From Lachnospiraceae bacterium (GTDB lineage Bacteria; Bacillota; Clostridia; Lachnospirales; Lachnospiraceae), in NCBI GenBank assembly GCA_021202715.1, contig JAJQCL010000151.1, positions 8,964 through 15,072 on the forward strand: a stretch of DNA of 6,109 nucleotides, in the 5' to 3' direction. Positions 1-4,159 of the stretch are shown in pieces (the first letter of the stretch is position 1; every line of letters starts with the position of its first letter). The position numbers were made by a program, and so were the translations under genes. The notes beneath the pieces are model-generated. The model had not been told where the DNA came from, ran no database searches, and saw only the letters and a list, made by a program, of their open reading frames with translations.

Positions 1-252
1 AAGGGCGCCGAATTCGGCGTGGTGATGGCGGTTGATGGCGTTGCCGATGTCATGCAGTAATCCGGCGATGCGGGCCAGTTCAATGTCATGCTCCGGGTAT
101 TCCAGCTTTTTCAGTACATAGGCGGCCCGCTCGGCCACCAGCGCACAGTGCGCCTCGGAGTGATCCGTGTAGCCAAGCGCACCCAGATATTCATCGCCTT
201 TCTTCAGGTAGGCGAGTACCTCTTTGTTGTCACAGAGTTCCAGATAATTCAA
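1..252 (-). CDS. HD-domain protein (probable phosphohydrolase), N-terminal part, runs off the left edge
   Basis: The 84 visible residues show an HD-superfamily metal-binding fold: a conserved TDHSEAH segment (His31, His35), then the diagnostic LLHDIGNA motif (His67-Asp68) and a following histidine cluster at 76-78. HD proteins use such His/Asp residues to bind divalent metal and commonly hydrolyse phosphate esters of nucleotides or second messengers; the substrate here is unknown. The start is a TTG at 252-250, preceded by AAAGGA about 8 bases upstream; no in-frame ATG lies in front of it, and codon 2 onward (NYLELCDNKEV) reads as a plausible helical N-terminus. The rest of the HD domain and the C-terminus lie outside the window. 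It is divergent from tRNA-Ala. A possible -10 (TACAAT on the minus strand, 302-297) lacks a good -35. The HD assignment is firm; the start is likely; the function is not known. Confidence 0.85.
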   Translation of the reverse strand, partial: MNYLELCDNKEVLAYLKKGDEYLGALGYTDHSEAHCALVAERAAYVLKKLEYPEHDIELARIAGLLHDIGNAINRHHHAEFGAL

Positions 253-421
253 AATGACTCGTCCTTTCTTCTTTACTTTCTGTTATTGGCTTTCTTATTG
301 TAATGGATGAAAGGAAAGCGTCTCTGTGGAATGCGTAAAGGATGTGTAAAAACTTGAAAAGTAAACACAATTTCGCCGACTTTCTTCGCCAGACTTTTTT
401 GAAAATCCGCGAAAAAAACGG

Positions 422-450
422 TTGCTTTTTTTTTGAAATAGGAGTAGAAT
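422..450 (+). promoter_or_regulatory. Promoter of tRNA-Ala
   Basis: TTGCTT (422-427) and TAGAAT (445-450) are separated by exactly 17 bases in an AT-rich stretch. Transcription would start near 457, about 5 bases before the tRNA. The -10 matches 5 of 6 consensus bases and the -35 only 3 of 6, but position and spacing fit a sigma-A-type promoter. The upstream A-tract (about 412-418) could act as an UP-like element. Confidence 0.6.
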
Positions 451-461
451 ATACGTGCTTT

Positions 462-534
462 GGGGTATTAGCTCAGCTGGGAGAGCGCAAGGTTCGCAAT
501 CTTGAGGTCAGGGGTTCGATCCCCCTATGCTCCA
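462..534 (+). tRNA. tRNA-Ala (anticodon CGC)
   Basis: A complete 73-base cloverleaf can be folded by eye. The acceptor stem is 462-468 with 527-533, the D arm 471-486, the anticodon arm 488-504 with loop TTCGCAA and anticodon CGC at 495-497, and the T arm 510-526 with loop TTCGATC. The acceptor contains the G3:U70 wobble pair (464 with 531), the classical identity element for alanyl-tRNA synthetase, which independently supports the alanine assignment. The discriminator is A534. The 3' CCA is not encoded, so it must be added by the CCA-adding enzyme. It reads the GCG codon. It is a single-gene unit with its own promoter and terminator. Confidence 0.97.
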
Positions 535-540
535 CGCAGA

Positions 541-569
541 CGCACACGAAGGAATCGTGTGCGTTTTTT
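541..569 (+). terminator. Intrinsic terminator of tRNA-Ala
   Basis: A perfect 9-base-pair stem (541-549 CGCACACGA with 555-563 TCGTGTGCG), a 5-base loop and a run of six T (564-569). It starts 7 bases after the tRNA and ends 6 bases before the opposing terminator of the rpsF operon. Confidence 0.93.
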
Positions 570-575
570 CTTCAT

Positions 576-613
576 AAAAAACGCCCTGCCTCCATCTAAT
601 GGAAACAGGGCGT
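576..613 (-). terminator. Intrinsic terminator of the rpsF-ssb-rpsR operon
   Basis: On the minus strand, ACGCCCTG (613-606) pairs with CAGGGCGT (588-581). A second helix, TCCAT (603-599) with ATGGA (595-591), lies inside, across a 2x2 internal loop and capped by a 3-base loop. A run of T follows (581-576). It lies 30 bases beyond the rpsR stop codon and is convergent with the tRNA-Ala terminator. Confidence 0.92.
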
Positions 614-642
614 CTGTTTGTCTCGGATTTGCCGGATGGCGC

Positions 643-906
643 TTAGTCTGTTACGTAAGGCATCAGGGCCACGTGACGGGCTCTCTTGATGGCCGTGGTC
701 AGCGCTCTCTGGTGCTTCGCACAGGTGCCGGTGATTCTCCGGGGCAGGATCTTGCCTCTTTCGGAGACATACTTTCTCAGTTTCGCGGTATCCTTGTAAT
801 CGATCACCGCATTCTCCTCACCGCAGAACACGCAGACTTTCTTTCTCCTGCGCACGCCGCTGCGTCTCTTCGGTCCATCGGATTTCTCGCCTTTATTATA
901 AGCCAT
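643..906 (-). CDS. rpsR: 30S ribosomal protein S18
   Basis: S18 is a small-subunit protein of the 30S platform that binds 16S rRNA as a heterodimer with S6. The 87-residue product has the usual basic N-terminus (RRRKK near 19-23), the IDYKD segment (35-39), the LRKYVSERGKILPRRITGTC signature and the C-terminal KHQRALTTAIKRARH helix, and its length is typical. It retains Cys25, Cys28, Cys62 and His65, the pattern of the zinc-binding (C+) form of S18 rather than the cysteine-free form some bacteria carry as a zinc-sparing paralogue. The ATG at 906-904 follows a strong AGGAGG (920-915). It is the last gene of the rpsF-ssb-rpsR operon, 38 bases after ssb, and is followed by the operon terminator. 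Confidence 0.98.
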   Translation of the reverse strand: MAYNKGEKSDGPKRRSGVRRRKKVCVFCGEENAVIDYKDTAKLRKYVSERGKILPRRITGTCAKHQRALTTAIKRARHVALMPYVTD

Positions 907-944
907 TGTAATTCCCTCCTGTCAAATTTTCATGTGAGGCGCCC

Positions 945-1397
945 TTAGTTAAAGGGAAGCTCCTCGTCGTCCACACCGTCGGGGATGTTCATGAAGCCAT
1001 CGCCCACCGCGTTCGCCGGGCTGGGTCTGCCGGCCGGCATATAATTGCCTGTATTGCTGTTGTTCGCAGAGGCGTTTTTGCTCTCGGCAAATTCGATTTC
1101 CTCCGCGATCACCTGTACGCTGTAAACTTTCTGTCCTTCCCGGTTGGTGTAATTGTCATTCTGGACCCGGCCGCTCAGAAGGATCTTGGTTCCCTTTTTC
1201 AGATACTTCTCCACGAATTCAGCCTGCTTGCCGAAAGCAGTGCAGTTGAAGAAATCGGTTTCTGCCTGATCTCCGCCGCGCCGAAAACGACGATCGACCG
1301 CGATGCTGAACCGTGCAATGGCCAGAGCGTTCTCTCCGCTGGAATAGCGGATCTCCGGATCTCTGGTCAGCCTTCCCATAAGAATGATTTTGTTCAT
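945..1397 (-). CDS. ssb: Single-stranded DNA-binding protein
   Basis: The 150-residue SSB coats single-stranded DNA during replication, repair and recombination. Residues 1 to about 107 form the OB fold, beginning NKIILMGRLTRDPEIRY and including the FFNCTAFGKQAEFVEKYLKKG core and a final strand YSVQVIAEEIEF. A low-complexity Asn/Ser/Gly/Pro linker (about 108-143) leads to the acidic tip DDEELPFN that recruits partner proteins. The tip carries one Asn beyond the usual terminal Phe. The ATG at 1397-1395 has a GAGG site about 7 bases upstream (GAGGTATCGCATG), weaker than those of its neighbours. It starts 15 bases after rpsF and is followed by rpsR, the standard Firmicute arrangement. I see no internal promoter, so co-transcription from the rpsF promoter is expected. 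Confidence 0.98.
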   Translation of the reverse strand: MNKIILMGRLTRDPEIRYSSGENALAIARFSIAVDRRFRRGGDQAETDFFNCTAFGKQAEFVEKYLKKGTKILLSGRVQNDNYTNREGQKVYSVQVIAEEIEFAESKNASANNSNTGNYMPAGRPSPANAVGDGFMNIPDGVDDEELPFN

Positions 1398-1412
1398 GCG
1401 ATACCTCTTTTC

Positions 1413-1700
1413 TTATGCTTCGGGTTTTACGCACAGGAAACGGATGACGGGTTCCATCACGCGAACGTGCTGTTCGACCTGGGCCGGGCAATCGGCTTCC
1501 GCCTCAAACTGGATGAAGTAGTAATAGCCTTCCTTCATCTTCTGGATCTCGTAGGCCAGCTTCTTCTTGCCCCACTCATCCACGTTGGTCACCGTGCCGC
1601 CGTAGGTGGTGATATAGTTCTTCACCTTCTCCAGGGCCGCCGTTCTGTCGTCATCCTCAATCTTGGAACTGAGAACAATGGCTAACTCGTACTTGTTCAT
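1413..1700 (-). CDS. rpsF: 30S ribosomal protein S6
   Basis: S6 binds the central domain of 16S rRNA together with S18. The 95-residue product matches the family in length and hallmarks: the N-terminal strand MNKYELAIVLSS, the helix ALEKVKNYITTYGG, the VTNVDEWGKKKLAYEI strand-turn-strand, the aromatic GYYYFIQFEA segment, and VMEPVIRFLCVK at the end. There is no glutamate-rich tail of the kind modified by RimK in E. coli. The ATG at 1700-1698 follows a near-perfect AAGGAGG (1713-1707). It is the first gene of the operon; its stop is 15 bases before ssb. S6:S18 autoregulates this operon in several bacteria; the leader here is described separately. Confidence 0.98.
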   Translation of the reverse strand: MNKYELAIVLSSKIEDDDRTAALEKVKNYITTYGGTVTNVDEWGKKKLAYEIQKMKEGYYYFIQFEAEADCPAQVEQHVRVMEPVIRFLCVKPEA

Positions 1701-1720
1701 GGTTTACCTCCTTGTGGTCA

Positions 1721-1749
1721 CTTGGCCTCCCTCGTCTCAGGGAAGCAAG
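1721..1749 (-). promoter_or_regulatory. Hairpin in the rpsF leader (possible autoregulatory site)
   Basis: In the predicted 5' leader of about 66 bases, an 11-base-pair hairpin forms on the minus strand: CTTG (1749-1746) with CAAG (1724-1721), then C-G, a single bulged C at 1725, and a UUCCCU/AGGGAG helix closed by a 6-base loop (GAGACG). It ends 8 bases before the AAGGAGG. S6:S18 is known to bind a leader hairpin with a CCG-containing bulge in many bacteria. That exact motif is not evident here, so the regulatory role is inferred from position only. Confidence 0.45.
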
Positions 1750-1772
1750 GATTCGATATGTCACGAACTGAG

Positions 1773-1801
1773 ATTTTACCATAGACGCCGGAGAAATGCA
1801 A
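1773..1801 (-). promoter_or_regulatory. Promoter of the rpsF-ssb-rpsR operon
   Basis: On the minus strand, TTGCAT (1801-1796) and TAAAAT (1778-1773) are separated by 17 bases, with T-rich and A-rich tracts immediately upstream of the -35 (about 1807-1819). Transcription should start near 1766, about 66 bases before the rpsF ATG. The -10 is 5 of 6 consensus and the spacing is ideal. Confidence 0.7.
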
Positions 1802-1827
1802 GAGGGTTTTCGAAGAAAATCGGCGTG

Positions 1828-1848
1828 TTTCAGCTGCAGGTGCTGAAA
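1828..1848. repeat. Perfect 7-base inverted repeat between divergent promoters
   Basis: TTTCAGC (1828-1834) and GCTGAAA (1842-1848) are perfect inverted arms with a 7-base spacer. They lie between the rpsF promoter (minus) and the tRNA-Leu promoter (plus). Neither strand has a T-run after the 3' arm, so it is not a terminator in either direction. It could be an operator, or chance. Confidence 0.5.
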
Positions 1849-1876
1849 AAAATGGGCGAAGATGGTGCGAGAATGC

Positions 1877-1905
1877 TTGACAGGGAAAATATCAGATGAT
1901 AGAAT
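1877..1905 (+). promoter_or_regulatory. Near-consensus promoter of tRNA-Leu
   Basis: A perfect TTGACA (1877-1882), a 17-base spacer and TAGAAT (1900-1905), with an extended -10 TG at 1897-1898. The transcript should start near 1912, leaving a leader of about 57 bases before the mature tRNA. It is the strongest promoter in the window by sequence. Confidence 0.9.
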
Positions 1906-1942
1906 AAATCAGCGTGGGTAAACCACGGCATGATGTCTGCTT

Positions 1943-1958
1943 CCCATGGAAACATGGG
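1943..1958 (+). other. GAAA-tetraloop hairpin in the tRNA-Leu 5' leader
   Basis: CCCATG (1943-1948) and CATGGG (1953-1958) form a perfect 6-base-pair stem closed by a GAAA tetraloop, 10 bases before the mature tRNA 5' end. A second, weaker hairpin lies upstream: CGTGG (1913-1917) with CCACG (1923-1927). Both are in the segment RNase P would remove. The structure is clear; the role is unknown. Confidence 0.55.
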
Positions 1959-1968
1959 GAATGGCTTT

Positions 1969-2050
1969 GCCGGTGTGGCGGAATTGGCAGACGCACATGA
2001 CTCAAAATCATGCGGAGTGATCCGTGCCGGTTCGAGTCCGGCCACCGGCA
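1969..2050 (+). tRNA. tRNA-Leu (anticodon CAA)
   Basis: An 82-base type II tRNA. The acceptor stem is 1969-1975 with 2043-2049 (perfect). The D arm has a 3-base-pair stem (1978-1980 with 1992-1994). The anticodon arm is 1996-2012, with loop CTCAAAA and anticodon CAA at 2003-2005. The variable arm is long, with CGGA (2013-2016) pairing with TCCG (2021-2024). The T arm is 2026-2042. The discriminator A2050 and the long variable arm are leucine features. CCA is not encoded. It decodes UUG. It is a single-gene unit between its own promoter and terminator. Confidence 0.97.
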
Positions 2051-2052
2051 GT

Positions 2053-2086
2053 ATCAAAAAGTCCTGGAATCCAGGACTTTTTTGAT
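2053..2086. terminator. Bidirectional terminator between tRNA-Leu and the XRE gene
   Basis: GTCCTGG (2061-2067) pairs with CCAGGAC (2071-2077) around a 3-base loop. The stem is extended by an A-run (2056-2060) opposite a run of six T (2078-2083). The plus strand terminates tRNA-Leu right after its 3' end. The complementary A-run gives a T-run on the minus strand, so the same hairpin can stop transcription arriving from the convergent XRE gene. Confidence 0.93.
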
Positions 2087-2190
2087 TTCGGACTTCGTCC
2101 CGGACAGGCGTACGGCATTTTTCACGGCATCTGGCAGTATCACAAGAGATCAGGGGCCGGAAAACGAAGACTTGTCTGAAAACGCATTTC

Positions 2191-2532
2191 TTATTGTCGA
2201 GGCTTTGTTCCGTCCATATAGTCCACAAGAATGGTCAGAAGACGGCATATCATATCTTTCTCCTCGCTGCTGCGGGACTGCAGAAGCTGAAGGATTCGTT
2301 TGGTGGAGGCCTCATCGGTGTCTTCGATATAATCCTGCAGAAGATAGTCTACCGTGACATGAAGGGCGTTGGCGATCCGGATAATGGTATGCAGGGAGGC
2401 ATTTCGTTTTCCACGCTCAATAAGACCGATGTAGGAGGTCTGGATGCCGGAAGCCTCTGCCAGCTGAGCCTGTGACATGTGAAGGCTCTTTCTCTCTTCC
2501 CGAATGCGTTTTCCGAGATAAGGATAGTTCAT
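2191..2532 (-). CDS. XRE-family helix-turn-helix transcriptional regulator
   Basis: A 113-residue putative DNA-binding regulator. Residues about 6-65 form a Cro/C1-type HTH: LGKRIREERK (helix 1), MSQAQLAEASG (helix 2), IQTSYIGLIERGKR (recognition helix and wing) and SLHTIIRIANALHVTVDYLL (helices 4 and 5). The C-terminal 45 residues are polar and probably helical (KRILQLLQSRSSEEKDMICRLL), likely a dimerisation segment; there is no enzymatic or sensor domain. The ATG at 2532-2530 is chosen over longer in-frame starts because AAAGGAGG (2549-2542) lies 9 bases upstream and the HTH begins right after it. The gene stands alone, convergent with tRNA-Leu and divergent from the riboflavin operon. Target genes are unknown; a palindrome over its own likely -10 suggests autoregulation (inference). 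Confidence 0.92.
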   Translation of the reverse strand: MNYPYLGKRIREERKSLHMSQAQLAEASGIQTSYIGLIERGKRNASLHTIIRIANALHVTVDYLLQDYIEDTDEASTKRILQLLQSRSSEEKDMICRLLTILVDYMDGTKPRQ

Positions 2533-2546
2533 GGAAGCGATCCTCC

Positions 2547-2566
2547 TTTCGTTGAGAGTGACGAAA
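2547..2566 (-). promoter_or_regulatory. Inverted repeat in the XRE leader, touching its Shine-Dalgarno
   Basis: On the minus strand, TTTCGT (2566-2561) and ACGAAA (2552-2547) are perfect 6-base arms with an 8-base spacer. The 3' arm overlaps the first A's of AAAGGAGG. As RNA it would fold a small hairpin at the edge of the ribosome binding site; as DNA it could be an operator. Confidence 0.4.
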
Positions 2567-2578
2567 TATGACAAGGTA

Positions 2579-2587
2579 AGAATACCA
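2579..2587 (-). promoter_or_regulatory. Possible extended -10 promoter of the XRE gene, within a palindrome
   Basis: The minus strand reads TGGTATTCT (2587-2579): a TATTCT hexamer preceded by the extended -10 TG. No good -35 lies at standard spacing. The palindrome GGTA-AGAA-TACC (2575-2586) covers it, which would suit repression by the gene's own XRE product. Transcription would start near 2572, about 40 bases before the ATG. Confidence 0.4.
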
Positions 2588-2679
2588 GAGATATACGAAA
2601 ATAAAACATACGGAGAGTAGTATTCACACGGACAGAGAGTCTTATTCTGAGCCGGGGAAACGCCTGCGCGTGAAGGAAA

Positions 2680-2715
2680 GGTTCTTCGCGAAATCATCCC
2701 GAAGAACCTGTTTTT
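2680..2715 (+). terminator. Terminator-like hairpin upstream of the riboflavin operon
   Basis: GGTTCTTCG (2680-2688) and CGAAGAACC (2700-2708) form a perfect 9-base-pair stem with an 11-base loop, followed by TG and five T (2711-2715). It has the form of a plus-strand intrinsic terminator, yet no plus-strand gene precedes it after the tRNA-Leu terminator. It may end a short unannotated transcript or insulate the riboflavin promoter. Confidence 0.5.
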
Positions 2716-2747
2716 GGGCGGCTCATAGATTCCGAAGAACCTGTTTT
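2699..2747 (+). repeat. Direct repeat of 16 bases, two copies 33 bases apart
   Basis: CCGAAGAACCTGTTTT occurs at 2699-2714 and again, identically, at 2732-2747. The first 10 bases are also present in near-complete inverted form at 2680-2688. The second copy flows into its own small hairpin, ACCTG (2739-2743), TTTT, CAGGT (2748-2752). The 33-base period is about three helical turns. The whole array lies just upstream of the likely riboflavin promoter. Confidence 0.8.
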
Positions 2748-2754
2748 CAGGTGC

Positions 2755-2783
2755 TTTACAAAGTGTGGCGACTGTGGGATAGT
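2755..2783 (+). promoter_or_regulatory. Promoter of the riboflavin operon
   Basis: TTTACA (2755-2760), a 17-base spacer and GATAGT (2778-2783), with an extended -10 TG at 2775-2776. The -35 is 5 of 6 and the -10 is 4 of 6 consensus. Transcription would begin near 2790, just before the first base of the FMN aptamer's P1 helix, which supports the call. Confidence 0.7.
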
Positions 2784-2793
2784 GTCTGTGACA

Positions 2794-2910
2794 TTCTTCG
2801 GGGTGGGGTGCAATTCCCTACCGGCGGTACAGCCCGCGAGCGCATGCGCAGATTCGGTGAGTCCAGTGGACAATTCCGAAGCCGACAGTAAAGTCTGGAT
2901 GAGAGAAGAA
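2794..2910 (+). ncRNA. FMN riboswitch (RFN element) aptamer
   Basis: The conserved RFN blocks occur in order: TTCGGGG (2797-2803), GGGTGCAATTCCCTACCGGC (2805-2824) with GCGGT following, AGCCCGCGA (2831-2839), GATTCGGTGA (2851-2860), ATTCCGAAGCCGACAGT (2873-2889) and GTCTGGATGAGAGAAGAA (2893-2910). The closing helix P1 pairs TTCTTC (2794-2799) with GAAGAA (2905-2910). The variable arm is a short GCGC/GCGC stem (2840-2847). The aptamer binds flavin mononucleotide, the pathway's end product. With a terminator between it and ribD, the expected action is transcriptional shut-off when FMN is plentiful. It controls ribD, ribE, ribBA and probably ribH beyond the window. Confidence 0.97.
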
Positions 2911-2997
2911 GACAATGAGAAGATTTCCGTGGCCGGAGACAGAAATGGTCGTGGGAATGGACAGATTGTCATAGACGGGAATAATTCCCGGGAGAGC

Positions 2998-3030
2998 AGA
3001 GACCCTGAACGATGTGTTCGAGGTCTTTTT
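2998..3030 (+). terminator. Riboswitch-controlled terminator (expression platform)
   Basis: AGACC (3000-3004) pairs with GGTCT (3022-3026). After one C/A mismatch the stem continues TGAAC (3006-3010) with GTTCG (3016-3020), closed by the 5-base loop GATGT and followed by a T-run (3026-3030). It ends just 5 bases before the ribD Shine-Dalgarno. A local CGGGAA-TAA-TTCCCG hairpin (2976-2990) lies between aptamer and terminator. The antiterminator pairing is not certain by eye; one option is described in the findings. Confidence 0.88.
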
Positions 3031-3047
3031 GTTTAGGAGGGAATACG

Positions 3048-4142
3048 TTGGAGGAGAGGATCCGATATATGCGGCGCGCGCTGGAGCTGGCGGCGCAGGG
3101 ACGGGGGCACACCTCCCCGAATCCCATGGTGGGCTGTGTGGTGGTGAAGGACGGCCGCGTGATCAGCGAGGATTACCACCATCGCTACGGAGAGTATCAT
3201 GCGGAGCGAAATGCTTTGTCCCATTGTACGGAGGACCCGGCGGGAGCCGATCTGTATGTGACGCTGGAGCCCTGCTGTCATTATGGCAAGACGCCGCCCT
3301 GCACGGAGATCATCCTGGAGAAGAAGATCGGGCGGGTCTTTGTCGGGGCGATGGATACCAATCCGCTGGTTGGTGGGAAGGGCGTCGCGATCCTGCGGGA
3401 ACATGGGATCCCGGTGGAGACGGGGATTCTGGAGGCGGAGTGCCGGGCACAGAATGAGGTGTTCTTTCATTATATAGAGACAGGGCGTCCGCTGGTCGTT
3501 CTGAAATATGCGATGACGCTGGATGGGAAGATCGCCTGTGAGAGCGGCGACGCCCGCTGGGTGACCGGCGAGGTAGCCCGCCGTCATGTTCATGGATTGC
3601 GGGGGTACTATCGGGGCATCCTGGTAGGGATCGGCACGGTGCTGGCGGATGATCCGCTGCTGAACTGTCGGATTCCCGGAGGGCGTGATCCGGTGCGGAT
3701 CGTCTGTGATTCTTCTCTGCGGATTCCGCTGGATTCTCAACTGGTGCGGACGGCGGGAGATCTTCCTCTGATCGTGGTCTGTGCGCAGGAGGCCGGGAGC
3801 GATGCGGAGAAGGCGTGGTCGCTGGAGGCTGCCGGGGTACGGATTCTGCACAGCCCCGGCCGACAGGTCGATCTGAGCTGGCTCATGGAGACTCTGGGGC
3901 AGGAGAAGATCGACAGCGTCCTCGTGGAGGGCGGCGGTACGCTGAATGCCTCCCTTCTTCAGGAGGGACTTGTGGATCGGGTGTACGCGTACGTGGCGCC
4001 GAAGATTGTGGGCGGCGCCGGAGCCCGGACGCCGGTCGAAGGGCAGGGCGTCGCCCGGATGGCGGAGGCTCTGACGTTGGAGAATCGGGAGGTGCTGACG
4101 CTCGGAGAAGACATTTGCATGACGGGGCGTGTCCGGAAATAA
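3048..4142 (+). CDS. ribD: Bifunctional diaminohydroxyphosphoribosylaminopyrimidine deaminase / 5-amino-6-(5-phosphoribosylamino)uracil reductase
   Basis: RibD carries out the second and third steps from GTP to riboflavin: deamination of the pyrimidine ring, then NADPH-dependent reduction of the ribose side chain. The 364-residue product has both domains. The N-terminal zinc deaminase (about 1-145) shows TSPNPMVG (22-29), HAE (51-53) and PCCHYGKTPPC (75-85), with His51, Cys76 and Cys85 as zinc ligands and Glu53 as the proton shuttle. The C-terminal reductase begins near 148 with VVLKYAMTLDGKIA and ends with the VEGGGTLNASLL and GGAGARTPVEGQG segments. The start is TTG 3048-3050: AGGAGG (3035-3040) lies 7 bases upstream and residues 2-14 match the family's N-terminus. 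An upstream in-frame ATG (3012) falls inside the terminator and is unlikely. First gene of the FMN-controlled operon, 17 bases before ribE. Confidence 0.97.
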   Translation: MEERIRYMRRALELAAQGRGHTSPNPMVGCVVVKDGRVISEDYHHRYGEYHAERNALSHCTEDPAGADLYVTLEPCCHYGKTPPCTEIILEKKIGRVFVGAMDTNPLVGGKGVAILREHGIPVETGILEAECRAQNEVFFHYIETGRPLVVLKYAMTLDGKIACESGDARWVTGEVARRHVHGLRGYYRGILVGIGTVLADDPLLNCRIPGGRDPVRIVCDSSLRIPLDSQLVRTAGDLPLIVVCAQEAGSDAEKAWSLEAAGVRILHSPGRQVDLSWLMETLGQEKIDSVLVEGGGTLNASLLQEGLVDRVYAYVAPKIVGGAGARTPVEGQGVARMAEALTLENREVLTLGEDICMTGRVRK

Positions 4143-4159
4143 GAGCCGGAGGAGGAACT

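Noticed and set aside
502..948. Plus-strand open frame over the tRNA-Ala terminator and rpsR
   Set aside because: It overlaps a tRNA, two terminators and the antisense of S18; no coding signature.
1830..2228. Minus-strand open frame across tRNA-Leu
   Set aside because: It runs through the tRNA and the bidirectional terminator; the apparent protein is an antisense tRNA artefact.
2533..2697. In-frame N-terminal extension of the XRE regulator (a start at 2697, 55 extra residues)
   Set aside because: The extension shows no conserved domain, while the ATG at 2532 has a strong AAAGGAGG and directly precedes the HTH domain.
2699..2747. CRISPR array
   Set aside because: Only two repeat copies of 16 bases with a 17-base spacer, no cas genes and no further units.
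2670..2891. Plus-strand open frame spanning the GAAGAACC repeats and the FMN aptamer (product contains RRTCF twice)
   Set aside because: The repeated residues merely reflect the DNA direct repeat, and the frame runs into a structured riboswitch with no ribosome binding site.
3012..3047. Upstream in-frame ATG for ribD
   Set aside because: It lies inside the riboswitch terminator hairpin with no ribosome binding site; TTG3048 has AGGAGG at ideal spacing and matches the family's N-terminus.
3033..3851. A 272-codon open frame on the minus strand opposite ribD
   Set aside because: Shadow frame of ribD; biased composition, no domain and no plausible ribosome binding site.
3815..4159. Extended N-terminus for riboflavin synthase overlapping ribD
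   Set aside because: The family begins with MFTGII, which is encoded at 4160 right after AGGAGG; the upstream residues are an out-of-frame reading of ribD.
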